16,113 bases of DNA from Sulfurospirillum sp. UBA6810. Its GTDB lineage: Bacteria; Campylobacterota; Campylobacteria; Campylobacterales; Sulfurospirillaceae. The stretch covers positions 17,683 to 33,795 of the forward strand of contig DKEY01000085.1 of NCBI GenBank assembly GCA_002469305.1, read 5' to 3'. Shown in pieces: positions 6,320 to 14,319 of the stretch. The notes under the pieces were generated by a model, which worked only from the letters and a program-made list of their open reading frames with translations, was not told where the DNA came from and made no database searches. The stretch's first letter is position 1, and each line of letters starts with the position of its first letter. A program made the position numbers and the translations under genes.

Positions 6320-7571
6320 ATACATCTCTCTAGCAGTCATCGTTTTTAGTATCGTTTTAGTTGGGGCATTTGTAGCCTTACATGTAAAAAGTTATATCTA
6401 TGAAATAGACACTAAAAACAATGAAAATACAAGAGCACTGTTTGAGACACAAAGAGAGTTTTTGTACCAAAAAATTGAGCAGATAGATAAAAGAGTTTTA
6501 GAAAATGTAAAAAATACAACTTCTCAGATAGAAAAAAATGCTGAGCTTTTTACTAAAATCTCTACTTCACAGCAACTCATGAGAACAGAGTTACAAAAAA
6601 ATCTTTTTGAGATAAGTAAAGAGATAAGCAAGAGTGTGACAGAGGCTTTGAAAGAACAGAAAGAGCAGAGTACAAAAGATATAGAAAAGCTTTCACTAAA
6701 AGTAGAAGAGAAACTTTTTGAAATCAATGAAAAAGTAGAGAAGAGACTCTCAAAAGGTTTTGAAGATATAGATAAAACTTTTAAAGATATCATCATAGGT
6801 GTTGCAAAAATAGGTGAGGCTCAAAAGAAGATAGAAACCCTAAGTAGCGATGTAAATGCCTTGCAAAATGTACTAACAGATAAAAAATCTCGCGGTATAT
6901 TTGGAGAAGTACAGCTCAATAGTATCCTAAAATCAATATTTGGCGATAAAAAAGATTTGTATGATTTGCAGTACTCTTTTAAAACTTCAGTGATAGCAGA
7001 TGCCATCATAAGAGCTCCAGAACCACTTGGTATCATAGCTATTGATTCTAAATTTCCATTAGAAAACTATACTCGTATGATTGAAGATAGTAAATTTGCA
7101 ACAGAGTTTAAACAAAACATTCGTAAGCATGTAAATGATATCAGTGAAAAATATATCATAAAAGGGGTCACAGCTGATATAGCAGTCATGTTTTTACCAG
7201 CTGAAGCTATCTTCGCTGAGATAAATGCCTACCATGAAGACTTGATAGAGTATGCAAGAAAAAGAGGAGTTTGGATAGCATCTCCTACAACACTGATGGC
7301 ACTTTTAAGTACTATTATGGCGATAGTAAGAGATATAAAAACGCAAGAACAAGCTAAAAAAATCCAAGAAGAGCTACTTAAACTCTCAGAAAACTTCAAA
7401 AGATATAGACAAAGATGGGAGAGTTTGGCAAAACATATAGAGAGTGTAAACAAAGACGTAAAAGATATAACAACTACCACCAATAAAATCTCCAGCGAGT
7501 TCGATAGGATTGAGCGAGTGGAGTTTGATGAAAAATTGGATTTGCTTGATAAAGGAGATGACGATGCCTAA
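6309..7571 (+). CDS. rmuC: DNA recombination protein RmuC family
   Basis: A 420-residue protein in the usual RmuC order: an N-terminal membrane anchor (about 6-26), a long coiled coil (about 30-185), then the nuclease-like core. Diagnostic segments are LTDKKSRGIFGEVQL (Arg195 starts RGIFGE), AIDSKFPLENY with Asp246 and Lys248 as the PD-(D/E)XK-type residues, FLPAEAIFAEI, and GVWIASPTTLMALL. RmuC proteins limit inversions at short inverted repeats and have been linked to genome defence; the biochemical activity is only partly defined. ATG 6309 follows AAAGGAAAG inside the end of the RND gene, an 11-bp overlap, so translation is probably coupled. The 3' end overlaps the SDR gene by 8 bp. Confidence 0.95.
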   Translation: MPFEYISLAVIVFSIVLVGAFVALHVKSYIYEIDTKNNENTRALFETQREFLYQKIEQIDKRVLENVKNTTSQIEKNAELFTKISTSQQLMRTELQKNLFEISKEISKSVTEALKEQKEQSTKDIEKLSLKVEEKLFEINEKVEKRLSKGFEDIDKTFKDIIIGVAKIGEAQKKIETLSSDVNALQNVLTDKKSRGIFGEVQLNSILKSIFGDKKDLYDLQYSFKTSVIADAIIRAPEPLGIIAIDSKFPLENYTRMIEDSKFATEFKQNIRKHVNDISEKYIIKGVTADIAVMFLPAEAIFAEINAYHEDLIEYARKRGVWIASPTTLMALLSTIMAIVRDIKTQEQAKKIQEELLKLSENFKRYRQRWESLAKHIESVNKDVKDITTTTNKISSEFDRIERVEFDEKLDLLDKGDDDA

Positions 7572-8262
7572 GGTATTTATAACAGGGGTAAGTACAGGAC
7601 TAGGAAACTCTTTGGCTCGTGAGTATCTTTCTATGGGATATGAAGTCTATGGGATAAGTAGAAGAGCACCAGAAAATTTAAAAAATGTTAAAAATTTTCA
7701 CTTTGATTCTGCAGATATACGAGAACCTATCATGTTACAAAGTACTTTAGAAAGTCTTTTTCAAGATGTTGGAGAATTAGATTTAGTTATCTTAAATGCT
7801 GGTATTTCTGGTAAAATTCAAAATATTTCTGAAACGAAAATGAGTGATTTACAAGATGCAATGAAGACAAATCTATGGGCAAATAAAGAACTTTTAGATG
7901 CCCTTGATAGACTTCGTATAGAGTTGAAGCAAGTAGTAGCTATCTCTTCTTCAAGTGCTTGTAGTGGTATAAAAGGGTGGAGTAGTTACTCTATCTCCAA
8001 AGCAGCTCTCAATATGCTTATAAAACTTTACTCTGCTGAGAGATTGGAGACGCATTATAGTTCTATCGCTCCTGATTTGATAGATACCCCACTTTTAAGT
8101 GCTATCTTTCAAACACCAAATTCAGAAAAATTTCCAACTATAGAAAAATTAAAAAAAATGAAAATTTTATCTTCCACAGAAGCTGCAAAAAGAGTTATCC
8201 GTGCTATTGAAAAAGTAAGAGAACTTCCAAGTGGAGTTTTCGTTGATATAAGAGAAAATTAA
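7564..8262 (+). CDS. Short-chain dehydrogenase/reductase (SDR)
   Basis: A 232-residue classical SDR with a Rossmann fold: cofactor loop TGVSTGLG (7-14), NAG at 78-80, a serine cluster at 128-131 providing the catalytic Ser, and YSISK with Tyr142 and Lys146. Arg33-Arg34 after the second strand (GISRR) suggests NADP(H) preference. The usual PG turn after the active site reads APDLIDTPL. The substrate cannot be inferred. ATG 7564 is chosen because AAAGGAG (7551-7557) is six bases upstream and the Rossmann strand begins at residue 3; an open frame extends back to 7510 but only as the shadow of rmuC. It is the last gene of the rsmH-ftsL-RND-rmuC run, with an 8-bp overlap. Confidence 0.93.
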   Translation: MPKVFITGVSTGLGNSLAREYLSMGYEVYGISRRAPENLKNVKNFHFDSADIREPIMLQSTLESLFQDVGELDLVILNAGISGKIQNISETKMSDLQDAMKTNLWANKELLDALDRLRIELKQVVAISSSSACSGIKGWSSYSISKAALNMLIKLYSAERLETHYSSIAPDLIDTPLLSAIFQTPNSEKFPTIEKLKKMKILSSTEAAKRVIRAIEKVRELPSGVFVDIREN

Positions 8263-8281
8263 TACTTCATCTTGTAGTATT
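8261..8281 (+). terminator. Weak hairpin after the SDR gene
   Basis: AATACT (8261-8266) and AGTATT (8276-8281) can pair around a 9-nt loop directly after the SDR stop. The stem is A/T-rich and no clear T run follows, so this is at best a weak terminator or a stabilising 3' structure. The rest of the 48-bp gap before the chemoreceptor gene holds the GGGGG ribosome binding site and no promoter I would defend. Confidence 0.25.
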
Positions 8282-8310
8282 GATTTATACCAAATTTATG
8301 GGGGTTTAAC

Positions 8311-10437
8311 GTGTCTATAAAGAGAAAGCTATACATACCTATGATAGTTATCATGGGACTTCTTCTTCTTACTCTTGTTCTCAATTATCTGTATTCGGCA
8401 AAAACTATCAAAGAGAATGTCTATGCAGTAGAATCAACTGTACTTAGAAACTTTTTTATTGATGAGTATAAAAGTATAAAAGATATTGGTCTGACAAATG
8501 CTGTGGGTCTTGCTCATAATAGTGATATCATAGAGTCTTTACTAGATGGAAACAAAGCAACGGCGCTTGATGGTATAGATAGACTTCTAAAAGAGTATGC
8601 ACAAAACAGTTCCATAAAAGATATAAAAATCCATATCCATGATGAAGATATAAAAAGTTTTTTAAGACATTGGAGTCCTAAAAAGCATGGTGATGATTTA
8701 TCAAGTTTTAGAAAAACGATTGTACATGTAAAACAAAAGCAAGAGTCAGTTATAGCAGTAGAACTTGGAAGGGCAGGGCTTACACTCCGTGGTATCTCTC
8801 CTATCATAGTGCTTGGAAAGTATATAGGTTCAGTTGAGTTTATGCAGGGATTTGACTCTATCGCAGAGATTGCAAAAAAGGAAAACAAAGAGTTTTTGAT
8901 TCTTATGAAAGATGAGTATCTTGAAGTTGCAACACTTTTAAAAGAGAAACCAAAAGCTGGTAAATACACTCTTGCCACAGACCAAAAACTTGCAAATAAA
9001 GAGTTTTTAACTGATATTGCAAATCATGATATAACAAAAACAAAAGAGGTTTTTTATGGAGATAAATTTCTTTTTATAAGTTCTGAAATCAAAGATTTTT
9101 CAGGAAATGTTGTTGCCTATGCAGTCACAGGAGAGAGTTTGGATACTGTTTTTAAAACACTTGAAGAATCAAAAAGTATCGTTATAAATCAAATTCTTTT
9201 GGTATTTGCATCACTTATCATTGTCTTTGTTGTTTTAACTGTTATCTTTCAAAGAGGTATTTTAAAGCCTATTGGTATCTTAAAAGATACAGCATTTGAT
9301 TTGGCAAAAGGTGATGCTGATCTGTCAAAAAGAGTCAATATAAAAACAAGAGATGAACTAGAAGAAGTATCCAATAGCTTTAATGTTTTTATAGAAAAAG
9401 TAGAAGCCATAGCTTTGCAAGCACAAAAAGAGACATTGAAAGTTCAAGAGAGTTACAAAGAGATAGAAGAGGCTAGAGAAAAAGAGAAATTTAAATCAAA
9501 ACTAACAGATACTATGGTTACAGGTTTTAAAAAGGATACCACAGGTCTGCAAAATAGCTTCAATGAAAATATAGTTATGATTAATGAAATCAATAAGCTA
9601 AATGAACGCAATGGTGAAGTTACAACAGAGGTTCAAAAAAACATAGAAGTTATTGTTTCCTCTATCAATGAAATAGTACAGATGATACACCACTCAAAAG
9701 ATAGTTCAGAACAGCTAAATAAAAATGTAGATGATATCAGTTCAGTAATTTCGCTCATCAAAGATATCTCTGATCAAACCAATCTTTTAGCTTTAAATGC
9801 GGCCATAGAAGCTGCACGAGCTGGCGAACATGGACGTGGATTTGCTGTTGTGGCTGATGAAGTACGCAATCTTGCTGAGAGAACACAGAAGGCAACAGGT
9901 GAGATAGAAATAAGCATCAATGTTTTAAAACAAAATACATCAGTGTTACTTGAAAATTCAGAAAAAAGTGAAATAACAGCAAATACTTCTTCAAACAAAC
10001 TCTATGAGTTTAATGAAACAGTAAAAACTCTTATAAAAAATACTCATGAGATAGAAAAAGACAATCAAAGTATCTCTTATGCTTTGATGGGTGATTTGGC
10101 AAAAATTGACCATGTGATTTACAAGGTCAATGGATATGTTTCTCTTTTAGAAGAAAAATCTGTTGCAGAGCACAGTGACCACCATAGTTGTAGATTTGGT
10201 TTGTGGTATGAAAGTGATGAAGCAAAAGGAACTTTCTCAAAAACTACGGCATATTCTAAGATAATGGAACCACATAAACATGTCCATGAAAAAGTAAATG
10301 GGGCATTAAGATACATAAACCAAGGTGTTTTATTTGAAAAAAGAGAGGAAGTCATCAAGACAATGCAAAATGTAGAAGAGCACTCTTCTTCATTGTTTAC
10401 GCATATCGACAATATGATAAAAGAGAAGACTTCTTAA
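8311..10437 (+). CDS. Methyl-accepting chemotaxis protein with C-terminal CZB zinc domain
   Basis: A 708-residue transmembrane chemoreceptor. Order: TM1 about 8-29; periplasmic ligand domain about 35-290, probably a double-Cache type; TM2 about 294-314; HAMP about 315-370; coiled-coil signalling domain with the invariant tip SDQTNLLALNAAIEAARAGE (487-506) followed by GRGFAVVADEVRNLAERT; and a chemoreceptor zinc-binding (CZB) domain. The CZB ligands are visible as His601, Cys627 in HSCRFGLWY, and His655/His659 in HKHVH. In other CZB receptors the Zn-Cys core senses zinc or oxidants such as hypochlorite; whether that holds here is inference. It should work with CheW/CheA at the cell pole. Start GTG 8311 is six bases after GGGGG (8300-8304), and no ATG fits. 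It ends convergently with the peptidase gene, a 4-bp overlap. Confidence 0.95.
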   Translation: MSIKRKLYIPMIVIMGLLLLTLVLNYLYSAKTIKENVYAVESTVLRNFFIDEYKSIKDIGLTNAVGLAHNSDIIESLLDGNKATALDGIDRLLKEYAQNSSIKDIKIHIHDEDIKSFLRHWSPKKHGDDLSSFRKTIVHVKQKQESVIAVELGRAGLTLRGISPIIVLGKYIGSVEFMQGFDSIAEIAKKENKEFLILMKDEYLEVATLLKEKPKAGKYTLATDQKLANKEFLTDIANHDITKTKEVFYGDKFLFISSEIKDFSGNVVAYAVTGESLDTVFKTLEESKSIVINQILLVFASLIIVFVVLTVIFQRGILKPIGILKDTAFDLAKGDADLSKRVNIKTRDELEEVSNSFNVFIEKVEAIALQAQKETLKVQESYKEIEEAREKEKFKSKLTDTMVTGFKKDTTGLQNSFNENIVMINEINKLNERNGEVTTEVQKNIEVIVSSINEIVQMIHHSKDSSEQLNKNVDDISSVISLIKDISDQTNLLALNAAIEAARAGEHGRGFAVVADEVRNLAERTQKATGEIEISINVLKQNTSVLLENSEKSEITANTSSNKLYEFNETVKTLIKNTHEIEKDNQSISYALMGDLAKIDHVIYKVNGYVSLLEEKSVAEHSDHHSCRFGLWYESDEAKGTFSKTTAYSKIMEPHKHVHEKVNGALRYINQGVLFEKREEVIKTMQNVEEHSSSLFTHIDNMIKEKTS

Positions 10438-12392
10438 TCAATCTTAAAAAATAACTCTGGGCGGTACTCAAAGTGCATGGTATCATAATGATACCATCGC
10501 CCACCCCATATAAAACCATATCTTTCAAATATATCTATGATAGCTTTTGGAAAGTTGTTTGAGTAAGCATACTTTTTATCCCATTTCCAGTATCTTGACT
10601 GTGCTACATTCAAATCTATGGCAATACCAAAACTATGGGCACTTAGTCTTTTTGTACCAGAGATATAGCGATGATTGTACGTTCCTGCTATGTTGGTTAT
10701 GTATTTGTTATAAGAGTTTGGCAGTTTTGAAAGCTCGGTTATAACTTTTTGAAGTTGCACAGAAGCATTTTGCTTTTTATTGAAGTATAATTTACTTCCA
10801 TCAACCCAAGTGACTTCTTCAAGATTGGCTTTTATCTCTTTTGCATCTTGTCCATAAAGTTTATGAAACAAAGCTTCATTACGTGCTCTACCAACATCAT
10901 CAAGTGGGGGAGTTATCTCTTCAAATGCCTTATAATGACCCTTAATCATATCTTCGATATCAGCATTTTCAAGCATCTCTTCAAAACTTTTTTCACTAAA
11001 ATCATCATAAGCAAGAGTGCTATTATCATCAAAGTAAACAGAGTTGTTTTCTACTTTAGTGATACTTTTATAAGCTTTGAGAAAAGGGTTTGTCTCTTTT
11101 ACTTCTAAAGAGGGTTTTACTAAGATACCAAGAGCTTTTTTGATAAGAAGAGTCTCTTCTATGATATCTTCTTGATTTTTTCCAAGGTATAGGTCAGATA
11201 TGATAGACTTTCCTATAACTTTTCTCCCAACATTATCTCCTTCTTGGATTTTTAGCCCCCAAGTATTGTGCATGACCATAGCTTTTGAGTCTTGTTGTCC
11301 GATATAGAGCATAATATGCCCTTTGAGGTAGATAAGGCTAACAAAAGGGATACCAACTTCCAAAATCTTTTGCTCTTTTTGTGTATCACTCATATTTTCA
11401 AATGAGATGAATTCTCCTGCTTGACTTTGAGAAAAAGAGTTTCTAGGTAACCAGATACCAAAGGGAGCAAAAAAATCTTTTGTCATAGCAGAACAGTCTC
11501 TATTTGCCATGAAACCACCCCAACCATACTTTTCATTCAAGAGTTCATTTCCGATTGTGAGGATATTGTTTGATTGAAAATCCAGCGGAAAACTTTTTGC
11601 AAAAGCTGTGGGGATATAGACTGCTATCTTGTGGGCATTTCCCTCGATATCATTTTTGTACATGTAAGATATATATTTATCATCTACTTGTGAAGTATTT
11701 GCAAAAATAGCACCAAGTTTTACATAAGCGACAAAACGATTTTTTAAGTCATATAAAGGGAAATTGTCTTTTATTACGACTATTTTTTGAGCATTTTTAA
11801 ATTCATTGATATTTTTTGCATCTACTAAAGCAATGTTCTCGACACCTATCCAACCAGTTGAAGACTCACTTTGTATAAATGCCCAAGCCCCATCAAGTGA
11901 GTAGTGAGAAATAAGCAAAGGAGTGTTTACATGTAACCTTGTATTTTGCAAATAATCAAAGCTAAATCCCTCTCCAGCATCTTTAGTGTTTTTTAAAAAA
12001 GGCTTATTTGTAGGTAGATTTCTTACCTGTGCATTTTTGGTAGTTATTGCATAGTGATTTATCGTATTGTAGGCTTTAAAGTTTGTTTTGTTGATGATGT
12101 CTTCAATCTCTTTTATATCGAGCAAAAGAGTATTCTCCCCATAGTATCTATCTTTTTTGTAAAAAACTTGATTTGCCCAAGTTGCTTTTTCTATCGGATA
12201 AGCTATCTTTGAGATTTGCCAAGGCATAAAATACTTTTCATCAAAAGTCTCTTTTGTTATGTTAAAGTCTGTAACATTAGTAGTATAGGCAGTCAAGTTT
12301 TGTTCATACGTAAGTATAGGAGCATCTTTTTTACTACAAGCACTTAGTAATAAAACAATAGGTATAATGAGTGTATATTTAATTTGTTTCAT
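10434..12392 (-). CDS. Lipoprotein fusing SH3b-NlpC/P60 and M15 peptidase domains
   Basis: A 652-residue predicted lipoprotein with two peptidoglycan hydrolase domains. The signal peptide ends in LLSAC with Cys19 as lipid site. Residues about 30-290 resemble the N-terminal clip plus two bacterial SH3 domains of the DvLysin-type NlpC/P60 family (YAITTKNAQVRNLPTNKPF; GWIGVENIALVD). The cysteine peptidase follows: YGWGGFMANRDCSA with Cys300, HIMLYIG with His359, and His375 in MHNTWG. That family cleaves L-Ala-gamma-D-Glu in freed stem peptides. After a linker rich in E and D comes an M15/VanY-like metallopeptidase with SAHSFGIAIDL (His586, Asp593) and WGGRWYHYDTMHFEY (Asp637, His640), a fold that trims D-Ala or dipeptide ends. 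All visible active-site residues are present in both. There is no Shine-Dalgarno sequence before ATG 12392. A product anchored in the outer membrane or periplasm is expected. Confidence 0.9.
   Translation of the reverse strand: MKQIKYTLIIPIVLLLSACSKKDAPILTYEQNLTAYTTNVTDFNITKETFDEKYFMPWQISKIAYPIEKATWANQVFYKKDRYYGENTLLLDIKEIEDIINKTNFKAYNTINHYAITTKNAQVRNLPTNKPFLKNTKDAGEGFSFDYLQNTRLHVNTPLLISHYSLDGAWAFIQSESSTGWIGVENIALVDAKNINEFKNAQKIVVIKDNFPLYDLKNRFVAYVKLGAIFANTSQVDDKYISYMYKNDIEGNAHKIAVYIPTAFAKSFPLDFQSNNILTIGNELLNEKYGWGGFMANRDCSAMTKDFFAPFGIWLPRNSFSQSQAGEFISFENMSDTQKEQKILEVGIPFVSLIYLKGHIMLYIGQQDSKAMVMHNTWGLKIQEGDNVGRKVIGKSIISDLYLGKNQEDIIEETLLIKKALGILVKPSLEVKETNPFLKAYKSITKVENNSVYFDDNSTLAYDDFSEKSFEEMLENADIEDMIKGHYKAFEEITPPLDDVGRARNEALFHKLYGQDAKEIKANLEEVTWVDGSKLYFNKKQNASVQLQKVITELSKLPNSYNKYITNIAGTYNHRYISGTKRLSAHSFGIAIDLNVAQSRYWKWDKKYAYSNNFPKAIIDIFERYGFIWGGRWYHYDTMHFEYRPELFFKID
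12363..12368 (+). promoter_or_regulatory. Candidate -10 for the PIF1-like helicase
   Basis: A perfect TATAAT lies inside the first codons of the opposite lipoprotein gene, predicting a start near 12375 and a leader of about 50 nt. There is no TG extension and no clear -35, so support rests on the hexamer and its distance to the gene. Confidence 0.35.
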
Positions 12393-12399
12393 AGGTGAA

Positions 12400-12408
12400 A
12401 TGATAGCA
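12400..12408 (-). promoter_or_regulatory. Extended -10 giving a leaderless lipoprotein mRNA
   Basis: Reading leftward, TGCTATCAT is an extended -10 (TGnTATnAT). Its last base is at 12400 and the start codon begins at 12392, so the predicted transcription start falls at 12393 or on the A of the ATG. No purine-rich ribosome binding site lies before that ATG (the bases are TTCACCT), and the next upstream in-frame codons give no other start, which fits a leaderless message. Confidence 0.4.
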
Positions 12409-12425
12409 AAAATTAGGATTGTTTT

Positions 12426-13760
12426 TTGAGTTTATTAAAAAAATTGAGAGATTTGTTAGAAAATAGAAATGTACTTCTTACAGGTGGTGGTGGGGTTGGA
12501 AAGAGCTATCTAAGTAAAGAGCTAATCACAACGTTTAAAAAAGAGGGAAAGCAGGTAGTTGTTTTAGGAAGTACTGGAGTAAGTGCTGTTAATATCAACG
12601 GGCAAACTATCCACAGCTTTTTTGCCTTTGGGATTTGTAACTCCCTAGATGAACTTAAAAGACATGACAAATATACAAAACAAAGGCTCAAAGAACTCAA
12701 TAAGATTTTAGAGAGTGCTGATTTACTTGTCATTGATGAGATAAGCATGGTGAGTGCAAACTTGCTTGATATGATACAAGCGAGAATAAAAAATGCAAAT
12801 TTTAAAGGCTCTCTTTTATTTGTAGGCGATTTCTTTCAACTTCCCCCGATAAAATCAAAAAACACAGACAATCTCTCCTTATTTGGCGATGCAGAATTTG
12901 CTTTTGAGAGTAGTGCTTGGGAGTACTTTGAACCTTGTATTGTAGAGCTTACACAAACAAAAAGAACAAAAGATGAACATTTTTTCTCTATCTTAAAAAA
13001 GATAAGAAAAGGTGAGTTTGATAGTGAAGTCGCAGAGTACTTAGCAGGGCTTAAAACTAATCTACATGTAAAAGATATAAATCCTACGATACTTTATGGA
13101 AGAAATAAAGAAGCAGATATAAAGAACTTGCAAAAACTAGAAGAGCTAAAGGCTACAAAGGTGCTTTTAGCAGCAAAAGAAAAGTCACATGTAAGCACTT
13201 TAAATGCAGCGAGAATCCAGAGTTGGAAAAATGCCTTGCCAATTCCAGTAGAGTTAACTTTAAAAGTTGGGGCAGTTGTTTTGTTTTGTACTAACAAATG
13301 GGGATCATACTACAATGGTGAAAAAGGAATTGTAAAAGCGATTGATGATGAATTTGTACATGTAGAAAAAGAGAACGGGCAAATAGTGAAAGTGACAAGA
13401 CAAGAGTACACCATGCATGAAAATATACTCTTAAACGGTGAGATAGAAGAGAAACCACTCGTCTCTATCGAACAGTTCCCACTAAAACTAGCTTATGCCA
13501 TCACGATACACAAGTCACAAGGGATGAGCATAGATACGCTAGTTTGCAACATAGATAATATCTTTGAAAAAAGCCAGTTTTATGTAGCTATCAGCCGTGC
13601 AAGTGAGCCTAAAAATCTTATGCTAGAGTACTCATATAATGAAAAAGCCTTTTACAATCACTTGCAAAGGTGTATCCAAGTCTCTCACAAAGTGATAGAT
13701 TTTTACCAAAATACTGATATAATTGACATAGAAAAGAACTTCAAGACAACACTATTTTAA
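12426..13760 (+). CDS. PIF1-like superfamily 1B DNA helicase
   Basis: A 444-residue helicase of the PIF1/RecD2-like SF1B group, shorter than eukaryotic PIF1 and close to bacterial core-only forms. Motifs: Walker A TGGGGVGKS (Lys26), motif Ia region STGVSA, Walker B IDEIS (Asp104, Glu105), motif III GDFFQLPP (Gln138), a late TIHKSQGMS (His362) and motif VI VAISRAS (Arg391). Such enzymes translocate 5' to 3' and unwind G-quadruplexes, R-loops or stalled forks; the precise role here is inference. Start TTG 12426 lies seven bases after AGGA (12415-12418) and leaves 13 residues before the first core strand. Only 33 bp separate it from the divergent lipoprotein gene. Its last codons contain a likely promoter for the next gene. 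Confidence 0.92.
   Translation: MSLLKKLRDLLENRNVLLTGGGGVGKSYLSKELITTFKKEGKQVVVLGSTGVSAVNINGQTIHSFFAFGICNSLDELKRHDKYTKQRLKELNKILESADLLVIDEISMVSANLLDMIQARIKNANFKGSLLFVGDFFQLPPIKSKNTDNLSLFGDAEFAFESSAWEYFEPCIVELTQTKRTKDEHFFSILKKIRKGEFDSEVAEYLAGLKTNLHVKDINPTILYGRNKEADIKNLQKLEELKATKVLLAAKEKSHVSTLNAARIQSWKNALPIPVELTLKVGAVVLFCTNKWGSYYNGEKGIVKAIDDEFVHVEKENGQIVKVTRQEYTMHENILLNGEIEEKPLVSIEQFPLKLAYAITIHKSQGMSIDTLVCNIDNIFEKSQFYVAISRASEPKNLMLEYSYNEKAFYNHLQRCIQVSHKVIDFYQNTDIIDIEKNFKTTLF
13715..13723 (+). promoter_or_regulatory. Extended -10 inside the helicase 3' end
   Basis: TGATATAAT is a perfect TGnTATAAT, the same nonamer as the minus-strand promoter near 1840. It predicts a start near 13730 and a leader of about 68 nt before the ATG at 13798, so the two downstream genes can be transcribed apart from the helicase. 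No -35 is obvious. Confidence 0.5.
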
Positions 13761-13797
13761 CCTTTTGACGATTTTACATGTAGAGAAGGAGGGTAAA

Positions 13798-14310
13798 ATG
13801 AAAATAGAAAGTTCATTTGTTGCTAGTGAGTATAAAAGTTATGCTTCTAGTGCAAAAGTTGATGTACAAAAGGCTTTAGAAGATAAGCTAGATGCAAAAA
13901 GTATCTCTAAAGAGTATTTTTTACAGTATCAAGCACAAATCCAAAATCAATCAAAAGAGAGTATATCCACACAAAACGAAGTGTTTCATCTCTCAGAAAT
14001 CGGATATAGTGGCAAACCCATAGCAGAACTTACTCAAAGTGAAGCACAAGAGTTAGTGAGTGAAGATGGTTTTTTTGGGGTAAAACAAACGAGTGAGCGT
14101 ATCGCTAACTTTGTGTTAAATGGTGCAGGTGATGATGTGGAAATGCTTCAAGCTGGACGTGAGGGAATTTTGAGAGGATTTGAAGAGGCTGAGGGTATTT
14201 GGGGTTCAAAACTTCCTGATATCAGTTATGAAACTATCAATAAAGCTGTTGAAATGATAGATAAAAAATTGAGTGAGTTAGGTGCTCCTCTACTTGATTC
14301 CAATGTATAA
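13798..14310 (+). CDS. Conserved protein of unknown function (170 residues)
   Basis: I do not recognise a characterised function. The protein is soluble with no signal peptide, membrane segment or cysteine. The N-terminal third is Ser/Gln/Lys-rich and probably helical or disordered. The second part looks like a conserved module: EIGYSGKPIAELTQSEA, then EDGFFGVKQTSERIANFV, then GAGDDVEMLQAGREGIL with RGFEEAEGIWGSKLPDIS, and a C-terminal helix with a LGAP-x-LD end. The G-D-D and GREG segments look like turns between helices more than an active site. Start ATG 13798 is four bases after a strong AAGGAGGG (13786-13793); the open frame reaching back to TTG 13765 is not used. It lies 9 bp before a FliL-like gene and probably shares its mRNA, which hints at an envelope or motility link without proving it. 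Confidence 0.8.
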   Translation: MKIESSFVASEYKSYASSAKVDVQKALEDKLDAKSISKEYFLQYQAQIQNQSKESISTQNEVFHLSEIGYSGKPIAELTQSEAQELVSEDGFFGVKQTSERIANFVLNGAGDDVEMLQAGREGILRGFEEAEGIWGSKLPDISYETINKAVEMIDKKLSELGAPLLDSNV

Positions 14311-14319
14311 AAGGTTTTT

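Noticed and set aside
7510..7563. An upstream start for the SDR at 7510, and another ATG at 7558.
   Set aside because: The extra residues are an alternative frame of rmuC, and AAAGGAG is correctly spaced only for ATG 7564.
8231..8250. TGATAT near the SDR 3' end as a sigma-28 -10 for the chemoreceptor.
   Set aside because: No sigma-28-like -35 lies at the required distance, and the match to the -10 is incomplete.
13765..13797. A TTG start at 13765 for the unknown protein.
   Set aside because: The strong AAGGAGGG lies inside that extension and points to ATG 13798; the extension is built from a TACATGTA copy and the ribosome binding site.
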